This document shows, piece by piece, positions 33,411 through 42,204 of a stretch of DNA of 64,000 nucleotides. The notes under the pieces were generated by a model. It saw nothing but the letters and a program-made list of their open reading frames with translations. It was not told the DNA's origin and made no database searches. The stretch lies in the NCBI RefSeq assembly GCF_013761175.1, contig NZ_JACDUR010000005.1, forward strand, positions 282,970 to 346,969, given 5' to 3'. The translations under genes were made by a program, and so were the position numbers. Positions within the stretch are counted from its first letter, which is position 1; the number at the start of each line of letters is the position of its first letter. The DNA is from Nonomuraea soli (GTDB taxonomy: Bacteria; Actinomycetota; Actinomycetes; Streptosporangiales; Streptosporangiaceae).

Positions 33411-33506
33411 CCTCGCGAAGGCCGAACGCGCGCGAAACGCGGAAAACGGGGAACCGGGAGCGGGGAACGGGGAGGTGCGGAACCCCGCAGACGCGGACCG
33501 TGGGCG

Positions 33507-33559
33507 GCGACGCGTGGCCCAGAAGCGACGGAATGTGGGCGCGACGCGTGGCCCAGAAG
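33507..33559 (+). repeat. Direct repeat in a non-coding stretch
   Basis: GCGACGCGTGGCCCAGAAG occurs at 33507-33525 and 33541-33559, each preceded by GTGGGC. The surrounding 33411-33589 region is purine-rich with short GGGGAAC-like runs and holds no convincing gene on either strand. Confidence 0.75.
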
Positions 33560-33589
33560 AAGCGATCGCAGAAGGCGCGGAACGCAGAA

Positions 33590-33622
33590 GAGGGGGCGCG
33601 GTCAAGGAAACCGCACCCCCTC
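33590..33622 (-). terminator. Hairpin terminator after the DUF5302 gene
   Basis: GAGGGGG with CCCCCTC and GCGGT with ACCGC form a 12-bp stem with one C-A mismatch and a 7-base loop, 14 bases past the stop of the small gene at 33636. On the minus strand CTTCTGCGTTCC follows, so there is only a weak U-tract. Confidence 0.6.
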
Positions 33623-33635
33623 CTGGTGTCTGGCG

Positions 33636-33839
33636 TCAGCCGCTCTTGCGCCGGAACGAGCGCTTGTTGGCGGCAGGCCCGTGAGCCCCGTGGATCTTCG
33701 ACGGGTCCTTGCCCCTGCCACCGGCCTCCGCGCTGGCGTGCTGGCTGCGCTTGGCCTCCAGCGCCTCGCGGAACTTGCGCTTCATCTCATCCTCTGGCGC
33801 TTCCTGAGTCGTCTCGGGCTCCGCCGGTGAATCAGTCAT
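33636..33839 (-). CDS. DUF5302 small protein
   Basis: 67 residues, small and highly charged: an acidic N-terminal part (SPAEPETTQEAPEDE), a helix MKRKFREALEAKRSQ, and a basic end with HGAHGP and SFRRKSG. This is the DUF5302 pattern, an actinobacterial family of unknown function. ATG 33839 has an ideal ribosome site (AGGAGGT), unlike a longer in-frame start at 33878. It stands alone between a methyltransferase gene and a terminator. The basic C-terminus could bind nucleic acid, but that is speculation. Confidence 0.82.
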   Translation of the reverse strand: MTDSPAEPETTQEAPEDEMKRKFREALEAKRSQHASAEAGGRGKDPSKIHGAHGPAANKRSFRRKSG

Positions 33840-33911
33840 GAGGACCTCCTGGTGTAGGGGACACCCAAAGTTTCCCACGAGTGCCCATGCGGTGCGACAT
33901 CGGGACAGGGC

Positions 33912-34610
33912 TCATCCGCGCAGGGCGAACGCCAGAATCCTGTAGACCGGATCGGTGCGCGGCACGTCCTGGCCAGGCAGATCGGCGATGGCGGAGTAGA
34001 GCGAGGCGGGCGGCGAGAAGCGCCAGCCTCCCTTGCGCAGGCTCGCCGCCAGCCCGGCGGGCGAACGCGCCTGTCCGTGGCCGACGAAGCGCGCCTCGCC
34101 GGAGGAGACCAGGCCGTGGCGGGCCGCCTCGGCGGTGACGAGCGCGGCGTCGTCGGTGGCGGTGGGCTCACGGAAGGGTGCGAGCAACGGCTCCAGGTCG
34201 TCGTCGAAGCAGCGGGCCTTGTCGACGGTCGTCAGGAACATCCCGCCGGGGCGCAGCACGCGGGCACATTCGGCGATGACGGGCCGGGCGTCGTTGAGGA
34301 GGTGGAGCAGCCAGATGACGCTGACGGCGTCGACCGACGCGTCGGGCAGCGGCAGCCGGGCGGCCTCGCCGACGGCCACGGGGATGCGCCCCCGCGCCAC
34401 GCCCGCCATGCCGGGCGAGGCGTCGACGCCGAACACGCGCAGGCCGTGGCGGACCAGCTCGCCACGGACCAGCCCGGTGCCACACGCCACGTCGAGCAGC
34501 ACCGCCCCGGGAGCGACCAGGGACCGGACCGCATCGGCCGCAACCACAGCACGGGGCAGCCCGCCACGGGTCGCGTCGTATCGGGCCGCCTCACGGTCGT
34601 AGTCAAGCAT
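33912..34610 (-). CDS. Class I SAM-dependent methyltransferase
   Basis: 232 residues. Motif I is VLLDVACGTGLVRGEL, with the acidic residue in VFGVDASPGM, motif II/III IWLLHLLNDA and RVLRPGGMFLTTV. The fold is the UbiE/Coq5-like class I group, with substrates from quinones to small natural products. ATG 34610 overlaps the stop of the MazG/NUDIX gene upstream. It ends the cluster of nucleotide-related enzymes, but that does not define its substrate. Confidence 0.85.
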   Translation of the reverse strand: MLDYDREAARYDATRGGLPRAVVAADAVRSLVAPGAVLLDVACGTGLVRGELVRHGLRVFGVDASPGMAGVARGRIPVAVGEAARLPLPDASVDAVSVIWLLHLLNDARPVIAECARVLRPGGMFLTTVDKARCFDDDLEPLLAPFREPTATDDAALVTAEAARHGLVSSGEARFVGHGQARSPAGLAASLRKGGWRFSPPASLYSAIADLPGQDVPRTDPVYRILAFALRG

Positions 34611-35544
34611 GGCCGGACCGCCCAGAGGCAGGGGCAGGGGCGGGGGCTGAGAGGGAGACAGCGGCGGGCACGTCCGTAGAGGCGTCGGTGGGGGCGGCGG
34701 TGGGCCAGCCGAAGGTGCTGAAGGCACGATGCTCCGCTGCCTGCCGTACGGCCGAGGCGGCGTAGGTCACCGTGTCGGGCGGCAGGGCGGAGACCTCCCA
34801 CCAGGCCAGCTCCGAGCACTTGTCGGGCTCGGCCACGACGGGCTCCCCCACCCACTGCTCGGCCGCGAAGAACAGGTGGACCCAGTCGTCGGCCATGTGC
34901 ATGACGTGGGCGAACCGCAGGTCGGCCGGAGCGACATCCACCCCGAGTTCCTCGCGGATCTCGCGGACCAGCGTCGTGACGGCGTCCTCGCCCGCCTCGA
35001 CGTGGCCGGAGGGCAGGTGCCACATGCCGTCGGCGAAGCCGGTGCCGGCGCGGCGGCCCAACAGGACGCGGGCGTCGCGGAGCAGCAGGGCGTGGACGGA
35101 GACGCGGGCGCGATGACGTGCGGGCGCGGCGTCGTGGCCCATGCGCCGCAGTTCGGGCACGGCGTCGTCCCCATGCCCGCGAGCGGACGCCGGGTCGTGG
35201 GCGGCGGGCAGTGGTTCGGGTGCGGTGGCGCGGGACGTGCGTTTGTCGAGCAGCTGCACCCACTTGACCGCGACCGCCGCGACCTGGACGAGCTCGTTGC
35301 GGAGCGAGGTGGGTGAGGTCTCGGCGAAGGCCTCGAGCACCTCCTCGTGAAGGATGTGGCGCCGGGTCAGCATCCCGGCGGAGGCCGCCTCGGCGACGAG
35401 GGCCTTGGCCTCGTCGGCCAGGGGCGTCCAGGAGGGGCCGGTGCCGTCGGGTAGTTCCTCCTGGGGGCCGAAGAGGGCGTCCTGTGCGGCGCGTTCGGCT
35501 TTGACGTCGTCGAGAACCCTGGCCAGTGAGCCAGGCACACCCAT
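34603..35544 (-). CDS. MazG-like domain fused to a NUDIX hydrolase
   Basis: 313 residues. The N-terminal part (about 1-115) is all helical with RRHILHEEVLEAFAE and RNELVQVAAVAVKWVQLLD, the pattern of MazG-related/phage-type NTP pyrophosphatase-like proteins. After a linker, the C-terminal NUDIX domain has HVEAGEDAVTTLVREIREELG, matching GX5EX7REUXEEXGU. NUDIX enzymes cleave nucleoside diphosphates linked to other moieties, for example oxidised NTPs. ATG 35544 follows the oxidase stop by 1 base; GTG 35553 is an alternative. The fusion hints at nucleotide-pool cleaning; exact substrates unknown. Confidence 0.78.
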   Translation of the reverse strand: MGVPGSLARVLDDVKAERAAQDALFGPQEELPDGTGPSWTPLADEAKALVAEAASAGMLTRRHILHEEVLEAFAETSPTSLRNELVQVAAVAVKWVQLLDKRTSRATAPEPLPAAHDPASARGHGDDAVPELRRMGHDAAPARHRARVSVHALLLRDARVLLGRRAGTGFADGMWHLPSGHVEAGEDAVTTLVREIREELGVDVAPADLRFAHVMHMADDWVHLFFAAEQWVGEPVVAEPDKCSELAWWEVSALPPDTVTYAASAVRQAAEHRAFSTFGWPTAAPTDASTDVPAAVSLSAPAPAPASGRSGHA

Positions 35545-35545
35545 G

Positions 35546-36691
35546 TCAGTCACGGGGCCCAACGGTAGAGGACGCCACCGACACAAGTCCGCGCAGATCG
35601 TGGGCGTCGGAGTGGCCGGACAGCGCCAGCGTGATGTCGAGTTCGCCGAGCAGGCATCGCAGCACGTGGTCGACGCCAGCCTGTCCGCCGAGGGCCAGGC
35701 CGTACAGGACGGGCCGGCCGATGAGGACGGCGCGGGCGCCGAGGGCCAGGGCCTTGACCGCGTCGGCGCCGTTGCGCACGCCGGAGTCGAAGAGCACGGT
35801 GAGCCGGTCGCCGACGAGGTCGGCGATGCCTGGCAGGGCGTCGAGGGCGGCGATGCCGCCGTCGACCTGGCGTCCGCCGTGGTTGGAGACGATGACGCCG
35901 TCCATGCCGTACTCCGCCGCCAGCACGGCGTCTTCGCGCGAGACGATGCCCTTGAGCACGATGGGCCCGTCCCAGTGGCGGCGCAGGAACGGCAGGTCGT
36001 CCCAGCTCAGCCCGGGGTTGGGGAACATCTGCGCCCAGTGCAGGACCGGGTTGTCGACGCCTTCGAAGTTCGGGTCGGTGAGGTAGTTGGCCAGGCCCAC
36101 GCCGTTGAGGAACGGCAGGAAGGCCCGGTCGAGGTCGGCGGGCCGCCAGCCGAGCAAGCCGGTGTCGAGGGTGAGGACGAGCGCGGAGAAGCCGGCGGCC
36201 TTGGCGCGGGCCAGGAAGCTGAGGCAGACCTGCTCGGAGGTGGGCCAGTAGAGCTGGTACCAGCGGGGCGCGTCACCGCCGGCCTGCGCGACCTCCTCGA
36301 AGGAGTGCGTGGCGGCGGTGGAGTGCACGTACGGCACGCCGAGGGCGGCGGCGGCGCGGACGGTGGCCAGTTCGCCTTCGGGGTGGGCGAGCTTCTGCAC
36401 GCCCATGGGCGCGACCATGAGCGGGGCGGGCATGCGGGTGCCGAGGATCTCGCATGACAGGTCGCGTTCGCGGGCGACGCCGCGCAGCATGCGGGGCACG
36501 ATGCGGTAGCGGTCGAAGGCGGCCCGGTTGGCGCGGGCGGTGGCGCCGCTGCCGGCGCTGGGCACGATGTAGCCGAGCGCCTCGGGCGAGAGCACCTGGC
36601 GGGCGTGCTCTTCCAGCCCGGCCAGGTCGGTGGTGATCTCGGGAGCCTTGCCGCCCAGGTAGATGCCGAGCTGCTGGTCGCTGAAGTTCAT
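35546..36691 (-). CDS. FMN-dependent alpha-hydroxy-acid oxidase (lactate 2-monooxygenase-like)
   Basis: 381 residues of the L-lactate oxidase/glycolate oxidase family. FMN and substrate residues are in PRWYQLYWP, LTLDTGLLGWRP, LKGIVSREDA, SNHGGRQVDGG (catalytic histidine) and DSGVRNGADAVKALALGA. WYQLYWP and LGWRPADLD resemble lactate 2-monooxygenase, which turns lactate into acetate, CO2 and water. Cytoplasmic. Its ATG overlaps the stop of the upstream MazG-like gene. Substrate is likely lactate or another short hydroxy acid. Confidence 0.9.
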   Translation of the reverse strand: MNFSDQQLGIYLGGKAPEITTDLAGLEEHARQVLSPEALGYIVPSAGSGATARANRAAFDRYRIVPRMLRGVARERDLSCEILGTRMPAPLMVAPMGVQKLAHPEGELATVRAAAALGVPYVHSTAATHSFEEVAQAGGDAPRWYQLYWPTSEQVCLSFLARAKAAGFSALVLTLDTGLLGWRPADLDRAFLPFLNGVGLANYLTDPNFEGVDNPVLHWAQMFPNPGLSWDDLPFLRRHWDGPIVLKGIVSREDAVLAAEYGMDGVIVSNHGGRQVDGGIAALDALPGIADLVGDRLTVLFDSGVRNGADAVKALALGARAVLIGRPVLYGLALGGQAGVDHVLRCLLGELDITLALSGHSDAHDLRGLVSVASSTVGPRD

Positions 36692-37002
36692 CGCACGCTC
36701 CGCGGAAACCGAAGTTCGTTCTGGTCGAGCTTAGCGTGGGAGGTCTCGACGAGGTCCACTCCCAGGACGTCGGCGAGCCGTACCAGGTAGATCGTGACGT
36801 CGGCGAGCTCGCCGCGGATGCGGTCGGCCGCCTCCTGGTCCTCCATGACGGCGCCGGCTTCCTCCGGCGTGAGCCACTGCAACTCGGCCAGCAGCTCGCC
36901 GACCTCTCCTGCCAGGGCCATCGCGAGGTTCTTGGGTGTGTGGTAGACGCCCCAGTCACGGGCGTCGGCGAAGGCTCGGATGCGGGCGGTCAGCTCATTC
37001 AC
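36688..37002 (-). CDS. MazG-like nucleotide pyrophosphohydrolase (dCTPase/RS21-C6 type)
   Basis: 104 residues. The metal-binding motif is EVGELLAELQW with GELADVTIYLVRLAD further on (the ExxE and ExxD pairs of all-alpha NTP pyrophosphatases). These enzymes hydrolyse dCTP or modified dNTPs to monophosphates and so protect the nucleotide pool. GTG start at 37002 with a weak ribosome site. First gene of an operon running through the oxidase to the MazG/NUDIX fusion, so two nucleotide-cleaving functions share one transcript. Confidence 0.88.
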   Translation of the reverse strand: MNELTARIRAFADARDWGVYHTPKNLAMALAGEVGELLAELQWLTPEEAGAVMEDQEAADRIRGELADVTIYLVRLADVLGVDLVETSHAKLDQNELRFPRSVR

Positions 37003-37053
37003 AGAAATCGAACCTAGTGCGACGGGTGTGATTTATGGCACTCTCTGAAAACT

Positions 37054-37079
37054 AGAACCAAATTTTAGAACTAGGTTCT
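37054..37079. promoter_or_regulatory. AGAAC-type operator upstream of the MFS gene
   Basis: AGAACTAGGTTCT contains AGAAC and GTTCT around TAG (37067-37079), a perfect 13-bp dyad, and a further AGAACC lies at 37054-37059. It covers the promoter of the MFS gene whose co-transcribed tetR is the likely repressor. It may also affect the divergent MazG-like gene. Confidence 0.65.
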
Positions 37080-37100
37080 GGTCGCACAAGGGAGTAGAGC

Positions 37101-38471
37101 ATGGCTGTCACCATGGGGGCACCGCCGAGCCGGGGGATCAGCGCGAAAGACCTGGCGCCCTACGGATGGGCTCCCCTCGTAGTCCTGTTCATCGTCGGTC
37201 TCGTCGACCGGGTGGAAGCCTCGCTGATGACCGGCATGCTGCCGCTCATCCAGGAGGAGTTCGGCCTCAGCGACACCGCGGCGGGCGCCATCCCGACCGC
37301 CGCCGCGATCGCCGCGGCGCTCGTGGCACTGCCCGCCGGATGGCTGGCCGACCGCTACAACCGCACGAGGATCATCGCGATCGTCGTCTTCCTCTGGGGC
37401 CTGACGACGCTCGGATCCGGCCTGGCCACCGGCTTCGGCATCTTCTTCCTCATGCGCGTGCTGCTCGCCACGGCCGAGAACATCGACAACCCGGCCTCCG
37501 GCAGCCTGCTGGCCGACTACTACCCGCCGGCCAACCGCCCGAAGGCCTACGGATTCGTCCGTATCACCACCTATCTGGGCGGACTGGGCACCGCGCTCGG
37601 CGGCGTCATGGCCTCCTTCATCGGCTGGCGCGAGACGTTCATGGTCATGGCCATCCCCGGCGTGCTCACCGCGCTGCTGGTGTGGTGGCTGAAGGAGCCT
37701 GCGCGCGGCTTCCTCGACAAGGTCGTCGCCCAGGGCGGCGACGAGCCGATGCCGGTTCCCGCCACCTCGGAGCCGCGCCAGGTCGAGGGCATCGGCGAGC
37801 GCCTGAGCAGCAAGGTCAAGTTCGGCAAGCAGTTCGGCGCCATGCTGCGCATCCCCACCCTCAGCGTCGTCAGCCTCGGCCTCGGCCTGCTCACCCTGGG
37901 CCTGTCCGGCATCCACTTCTGGCTGCCGTCGCTGATGTACCGCACCTTCCAGGTCGAGCTGAAGACCGCCTCGTCGCTGGCCGGGCTGCTGAGCATCGTG
38001 GGCGTCGTGGTCGGCACCCTCGTCGGGGCGTGGCTGGGCAAGCGCATGCACGGCCGCATGAAGGGCGCCCGCCTGCTCATCGGAGGCATCGGCATCACCC
38101 TCGGCTCGATCGTGCAGGGCCTGGCGTTCATGGTCGGCAGCTACGGCGCCTTCATCGGCCTGCTGCTGCTGGCGATGACGCTTTCGGCGCTGGCCATCCC
38201 GAACATGACCGCCTCCCTGGCCGACGTCGTCGGCTCCTCCTCGCGAGGCCTGGCCTTCGCCGTGCTGCAGCTCTTCCTGGCGGCAGGCTCGGCCTTCGGC
38301 CCGCTGGCGGTCGGGGCCATCTCCGACGCGACCAGCAGCCTGCACACCGGCATGTACCTGCTGATCATCCCGATGGTTCTCGGCGGCCTGCTGTGCCTGA
38401 TGGCCCGAGGGTTCTTCGACCGTGACCACAACCGCGTCCTGGATGAGGCCCGCGAGGCTACGATTCACTAA
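37101..38471 (+). CDS. Major facilitator superfamily transporter (spinster-like)
   Basis: 456 residues with 12 predicted membrane helices. The MFS loop motif is LPAGWLADRYNRTRI, and RVLLATAENIDNPASGSLLADYYPPANRPKAYG in the first half resembles sphingolipid/spinster-type transporters (only this general region is meant). A cytoplasmic loop of about 50 residues lies in the middle. The ATG has a good ribosome site (GGGAG). It is followed without a gap by tetR, the usual pattern for a regulated efflux pump. Substrate unknown. Confidence 0.88.
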   Translation: MAVTMGAPPSRGISAKDLAPYGWAPLVVLFIVGLVDRVEASLMTGMLPLIQEEFGLSDTAAGAIPTAAAIAAALVALPAGWLADRYNRTRIIAIVVFLWGLTTLGSGLATGFGIFFLMRVLLATAENIDNPASGSLLADYYPPANRPKAYGFVRITTYLGGLGTALGGVMASFIGWRETFMVMAIPGVLTALLVWWLKEPARGFLDKVVAQGGDEPMPVPATSEPRQVEGIGERLSSKVKFGKQFGAMLRIPTLSVVSLGLGLLTLGLSGIHFWLPSLMYRTFQVELKTASSLAGLLSIVGVVVGTLVGAWLGKRMHGRMKGARLLIGGIGITLGSIVQGLAFMVGSYGAFIGLLLLAMTLSALAIPNMTASLADVVGSSSRGLAFAVLQLFLAAGSAFGPLAVGAISDATSSLHTGMYLLIIPMVLGGLLCLMARGFFDRDHNRVLDEAREATIH

Positions 38472-39064
38472 TGCCCCGCACAGGGTCCTGGGAGTGGAGC
38501 CGCTCCGCACGGACGCGCCAGAGCATGCTGGTCGCCGCCCGCGAGGTGTTCACGGCGTACGGCTTCGCCGACGCCGGCATCGCGGAGGTGGTCTCGCGCG
38601 CGGGGTGCAGTGTGGGCAGCCTCTACCACCATTTCGGCAACAAGGCCGAGCTCTTCCTGGCGCTCTGGGACGAACACCAGAGCGCCTACGAGGAGGGTTC
38701 GGCCTCCGCCGTCTCCGCGGCCAAGGCCGAGGGCGTGAGCGAGCCGCTCGACCTGTTCGCCGTCGGCACCCACGCCTACCTCCAGGGCTGCTGGGAGCGG
38801 CGCGACCTGATCAGGCTCTTCACCGACGGCGGCGGCCCGGCCGGCTTCGAGCAGCTGCGGCGCACCCGCGGCCGTGACTGGCTGCGGCGCAACTCGCTGC
38901 TCCTGCGGGCGGGCGACAGCCCCGCCGACCGGCTCAAGGTGGCCATGCTCACCAGCGCCATCGGCGAGGCGGGGCGCGAGGTGGCGCTGTGCGAGACGCG
39001 GGAGCAGGCCGAGGAGGTCATCGAGGCGGCGCTCACGCTGATCCGCCGCCTCGGTCAGGTGTAG
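38471..39064 (+). CDS. TetR family transcriptional regulator
   Basis: 197 residues. The N-terminal helices contain AREVFTAYGFADAGIAEVV and the recognition part CSVGSLYHHFGNKAELF; the ligand domain is a typical all-helical TetR C-terminus. The ATG shares a base with the MFS stop (TAATG), so both are made together. It probably represses its own operon through the AGAAC dyad at 37067. The 3' end overlaps the convergent ABC gene by 10 bases. Confidence 0.88.
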   Translation: MPRTGSWEWSRSARTRQSMLVAAREVFTAYGFADAGIAEVVSRAGCSVGSLYHHFGNKAELFLALWDEHQSAYEEGSASAVSAAKAEGVSEPLDLFAVGTHAYLQGCWERRDLIRLFTDGGGPAGFEQLRRTRGRDWLRRNSLLLRAGDSPADRLKVAMLTSAIGEAGREVALCETREQAEEVIEAALTLIRRLGQV

Positions 39065-40863
39065 CTGGCGGCCTGAAGGGTGAACAGTTCGGCGTAGCGG
39101 CCGTGCTGGGCCATCAGGTCGTCGTGGTCGCCGTGCTCGACGATCTCGCCCTGGTGCAGCACGTAGATGTGGTCGGCGGAGCGCACCGTGGAGAAGCGGT
39201 GCGAGATGAGCAGGACGGTCCTGCCGCGGAACAGCTCGCGGATGCGCTGGAAGAGCTCGTGCTCGGCACGGGCGTCCAGTGCGGCGGTCGGCTCGTCGAG
39301 CACGATGAAGGGCGCCTTGCGGAAGAAGGCCCTGGCCAGGGCGACGCGCTGCCACTGGCCGATCGACAGGTCGGTGCCGCCGAGGAACTCCTTGCCCAGG
39401 ATCGTCTCGTAGCCGTCCTGCAGGCCGGACAGGAAGGTGTCGGCGTCGGCCTCGCGGGCCGCCTGCCGTACGGCGTCGAGGTCGTCGGCGCGGCTGAGGC
39501 CGATGTTCTCGCGGGCGGTGAGCTGATACTGCATGAAGTCCTGGAAGATCAGGGTGATCTGCTCGTGCTGGGGGCTCTGCGCCGTGTCGGCCCCGTCCCA
39601 GGTGATCTTGCCGTCGGTCGGCCGGTAGAGGTGGGCCAGCAGCTTGGCCAGGGTGGTCTTGCCCGAGCCGTTCTCCCCCACCAGCGCGATGACGTCGCCC
39701 GCCCTGAGGGTGAGGTCCACGCCTTTGAGAGCGGGTACGGCGGAGCCTGGGTAGGAGAAGGCGACGCCCTCGGCCCTGATCTGCTCGAACGGCGGGAGCA
39801 CCCGCCCGTCGTCGCGGACCTGGTGCCCCTCCCCCAGCTTGAGGAAGTCGTCGTAGTCGCGCACGAACAGCGCGGCCTCGTACAGCTGCGCCACCCCCAC
39901 GCCGACCGAGCCGACCGTCGCGGTGAGCTGCATCAGCGCCGCCGCGGCGATGCCCGCCGAGGCCAGGTCGAGCCGTCCTGTCAGGAACATCCACGCCAGC
40001 GCCCCGAAGGTGGCCACCGCGAGCACCGCCGAGGCCGCCGAGCCCGCCATGGAGCGCTTCATCATGGCCCTGGTGGTCTTGCGCAGTTCCTCGATGCGCC
40101 GCTCGCCGAGCTCCTCGTAGCGGGCACGAAGGTAGGGCGCCAGGGTGAAGGCCCGCACCTCCTTGGCCGAGTCGCGCTCGGTGAACAGGCCCACGATGTA
40201 GTCACGGGCACGGTCGAGCGGGGTCGCGCCGACGAAGAACCTGAAGCTCGCGCGGCTGTTGCGCTTGGTCACCAGCCACAGCGGCAGCGCGGTCAGCGCC
40301 AACAGCGGCAGGAGCAGCGGCTGCAGCAGGACCAGCACGACGAGCGAGCCGACGGCCGCGGCGGAGGACCTGGCCAGCATGACGATTCCCTGGACGAGCT
40401 GCATGGTCCGCATGCCTGAGCCCATGGTGGCGCGCCTGAGCCGGTTGAAGAACTCGGCCGACTCGAACTCCTCCAGCGCGATCCTGGCGGTGACGTCGAT
40501 GATCCTTCCCTGGGCGTGCTGCTGGACCAGCTCCCTGAGGATGGTGCTCTGCTCCTGCTCGGCGAAGGCGGCGAACCGCATCAGCGTGGCGAGTGCCAGG
40601 GCCGCGGCCACCCACGGCGCCAGGCTCGCCAGCGTGGCGCCCTCGGCGAACAGCGCCGTCAGCAGCTCCCTGCCGATGAGCAGCTGGCCCGCCATCGCCA
40701 CGCCGCTGAAGATCTGCAGGGTGGTGGTGAGGACGAACTCCCGCCGCGCCGCCCGCCACACCAGGCGGAAGGAGGCCCTCATGAGCCTGGGGAACTGGCG
40801 CCAGTCCTTCGGCTCCTCGTCGGACTTGATGAGGTCCTCAATGGTTAAGGGCTTTTCCGCCAT
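39055..40863 (-). CDS. ABC exporter, membrane and ATPase domains fused
   Basis: 602 residues: an N-terminal six-helix exporter domain (about 35-340) and a C-terminal ATPase. Walker A is GENGSGKTT, Walker B FIVLDEPTAALD, switch LISHRFSTVRSAD. The signature reads LSIGQWQRVALARAF, with isoleucine for the usual glycine, a variant I recall from related actinobacterial exporters. It works as a homo- or heterodimer; only one half gene is present, so a homodimer is likely. Divergent from mreB. Substrate unknown. Confidence 0.9.
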   Translation of the reverse strand: MAEKPLTIEDLIKSDEEPKDWRQFPRLMRASFRLVWRAARREFVLTTTLQIFSGVAMAGQLLIGRELLTALFAEGATLASLAPWVAAALALATLMRFAAFAEQEQSTILRELVQQHAQGRIIDVTARIALEEFESAEFFNRLRRATMGSGMRTMQLVQGIVMLARSSAAAVGSLVVLVLLQPLLLPLLALTALPLWLVTKRNSRASFRFFVGATPLDRARDYIVGLFTERDSAKEVRAFTLAPYLRARYEELGERRIEELRKTTRAMMKRSMAGSAASAVLAVATFGALAWMFLTGRLDLASAGIAAAALMQLTATVGSVGVGVAQLYEAALFVRDYDDFLKLGEGHQVRDDGRVLPPFEQIRAEGVAFSYPGSAVPALKGVDLTLRAGDVIALVGENGSGKTTLAKLLAHLYRPTDGKITWDGADTAQSPQHEQITLIFQDFMQYQLTARENIGLSRADDLDAVRQAAREADADTFLSGLQDGYETILGKEFLGGTDLSIGQWQRVALARAFFRKAPFIVLDEPTAALDARAEHELFQRIRELFRGRTVLLISHRFSTVRSADHIYVLHQGEIVEHGDHDDLMAQHGRYAELFTLQAASYT

Positions 40864-40962
40864 GCCTGAGAGGGTGGTACAAGTTCGTCACCAAAGCTAC
40901 GAGTTTCATGGGAAATGTGACGGGCACACCCGCCGCCGACACCGTCGAAAGGCTGGTCGGCG

Positions 40963-42204
40963 ATGGGATTCGGGTTACTTGGCCGCGATCTGGCGGTCGA
41001 TCTGGGCACGGCGAACACACTGGTCTACCTACGGCGCAAGGGCATCGTCCTGAACGAGCCCTCGGTGGTCGCGATAGACCTCCGGATAGACAAGATCGTC
41101 GCGGTCGGCAAGGCCGCCAAGAAGATGGAGGGCAGGACCCCTCCGCACATCTCGGTCATCCGCCCGCTCAAGGACGGCGTCATCGCCGACCTCGACGCGG
41201 CCGAGCGCATGCTGCGCTACTTCATCCAGAAGACCCACAGGAACAGGTACCTGGCCAAGCCCCGCGTGGTGGTCGCGGTGCCGAGCGGCACCACCGGCAT
41301 CGAGCAGCGGGCGGTCAAGGAGGCCGCCTACGACGCGGGCGCCAGGCGGGTGCACCTGATCGAGGAGCCGATGGCCGCGGCCATCGGCTGCGGCCTGCGG
41401 ATCGGGGAGCCCACCGGCAACATGGTCGTCGACATCGGCGGCGGCACCACCGAGGTCGCGATCGTCTCGATGAGCGGCTCCGTCGTGGCCAAGTCGCTGC
41501 GGGTGGGCGGCGACGAGCTCGACGAGGCGATCATCACCTACGCCAAGAAAGAGCACGCGATGCTGCTCGGCGAGCGTACGGCGGAGCGGGTGAAGATCGT
41601 GCTGGGCTCGGTCTGGCCGAGCAAGGCCGAGGCGCGCGACCACCTGCGCCGCAAGGAGGGCAGCCTCGCCGAGCTGGAGCTGGAGCCGCGCGGGCGGCAC
41701 CGGGTGAGCGAGGCGGCGGTGGAGGCCCCGGCCGACAGCGAGGTGGTGGGCGAGCCCCAGGTGCCGGGGAAGGGGGGCATCTGGGCCAGGTTGCGTCCCC
41801 GTCCTCCGGAGCCCGCTCAGCAGGAACGGCAGGAGCCTCCGCCTCCGGAGGAGCTCGAGGTGCGCGGGCGCGATCTGGTGAGCGGGCTGCCCAAGACGGT
41901 CGTGCTGACCACCGCGAACATCAGGGAGGCGGTCGAGGAACCGGTCCAGTCGATCATCGACGCGGTGCAGACGACGCTGGACCAGTGCCCGGCCGAGCTG
42001 GCGGGCGACCTGATCGACAACGGCATCACGCTGACCGGCGGCGGAGCCCTGCTCAGGGGCCTGGCCGGGCGGATGCGGCTGGAGACGGGCATGCCGGTGC
42101 ACCTGGTCGACAAGCCGCTGTACTCCGTCGCTCTCGGAGCGGGGCGCTGCATCGAGCGCTTCGCCGCGATGCAGGGTGTCCTGCTGCCAGAAGCACGGCG
42201 GTGA
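40963..42204 (+). CDS. mreB: Rod shape-determining protein MreB with a large internal insertion
   Basis: 413 residues, about 70 more than usual. Actin-fold motifs are present: LAVDLGTANTLVY (phosphate 1), VVVAVPSGTT, VVDIGGGTTEVAI (phosphate 2), and ITLTGGGALLRGL (adenosine). Between GSVWP (to residue 219) and EVRGRDLVSGLP (from 299) lies a polar, Pro/Glu/Arg-rich stretch with no counterpart in Bacillus or Streptomyces MreB. MreB forms membrane filaments; in actinomycetes it organises the spore wall. It heads the mre-rod operon; mreC overlaps its stop by GTGA. Confidence 0.95.
   Translation: MGFGLLGRDLAVDLGTANTLVYLRRKGIVLNEPSVVAIDLRIDKIVAVGKAAKKMEGRTPPHISVIRPLKDGVIADLDAAERMLRYFIQKTHRNRYLAKPRVVVAVPSGTTGIEQRAVKEAAYDAGARRVHLIEEPMAAAIGCGLRIGEPTGNMVVDIGGGTTEVAIVSMSGSVVAKSLRVGGDELDEAIITYAKKEHAMLLGERTAERVKIVLGSVWPSKAEARDHLRRKEGSLAELELEPRGRHRVSEAAVEAPADSEVVGEPQVPGKGGIWARLRPRPPEPAQQERQEPPPPEELEVRGRDLVSGLPKTVVLTTANIREAVEEPVQSIIDAVQTTLDQCPAELAGDLIDNGITLTGGGALLRGLAGRMRLETGMPVHLVDKPLYSVALGAGRCIERFAAMQGVLLPEARR

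Noticed and set aside
33399..33684. Small genes on either strand between padR and the DUF5302 gene
   Set aside because: The frames are Arg-rich with no ribosome site, and part of the sequence is a direct repeat and a terminator hairpin. The DUF5302 gene with its AGGAGGT explains the only conserved-looking coding part.
39055..40863. Defective ABC ATPase because the signature reads LSIGQ
   Set aside because: The rest of the nucleotide-binding site is intact, and this variant occurs in related exporters as far as I recall, so inactivity is not supported.
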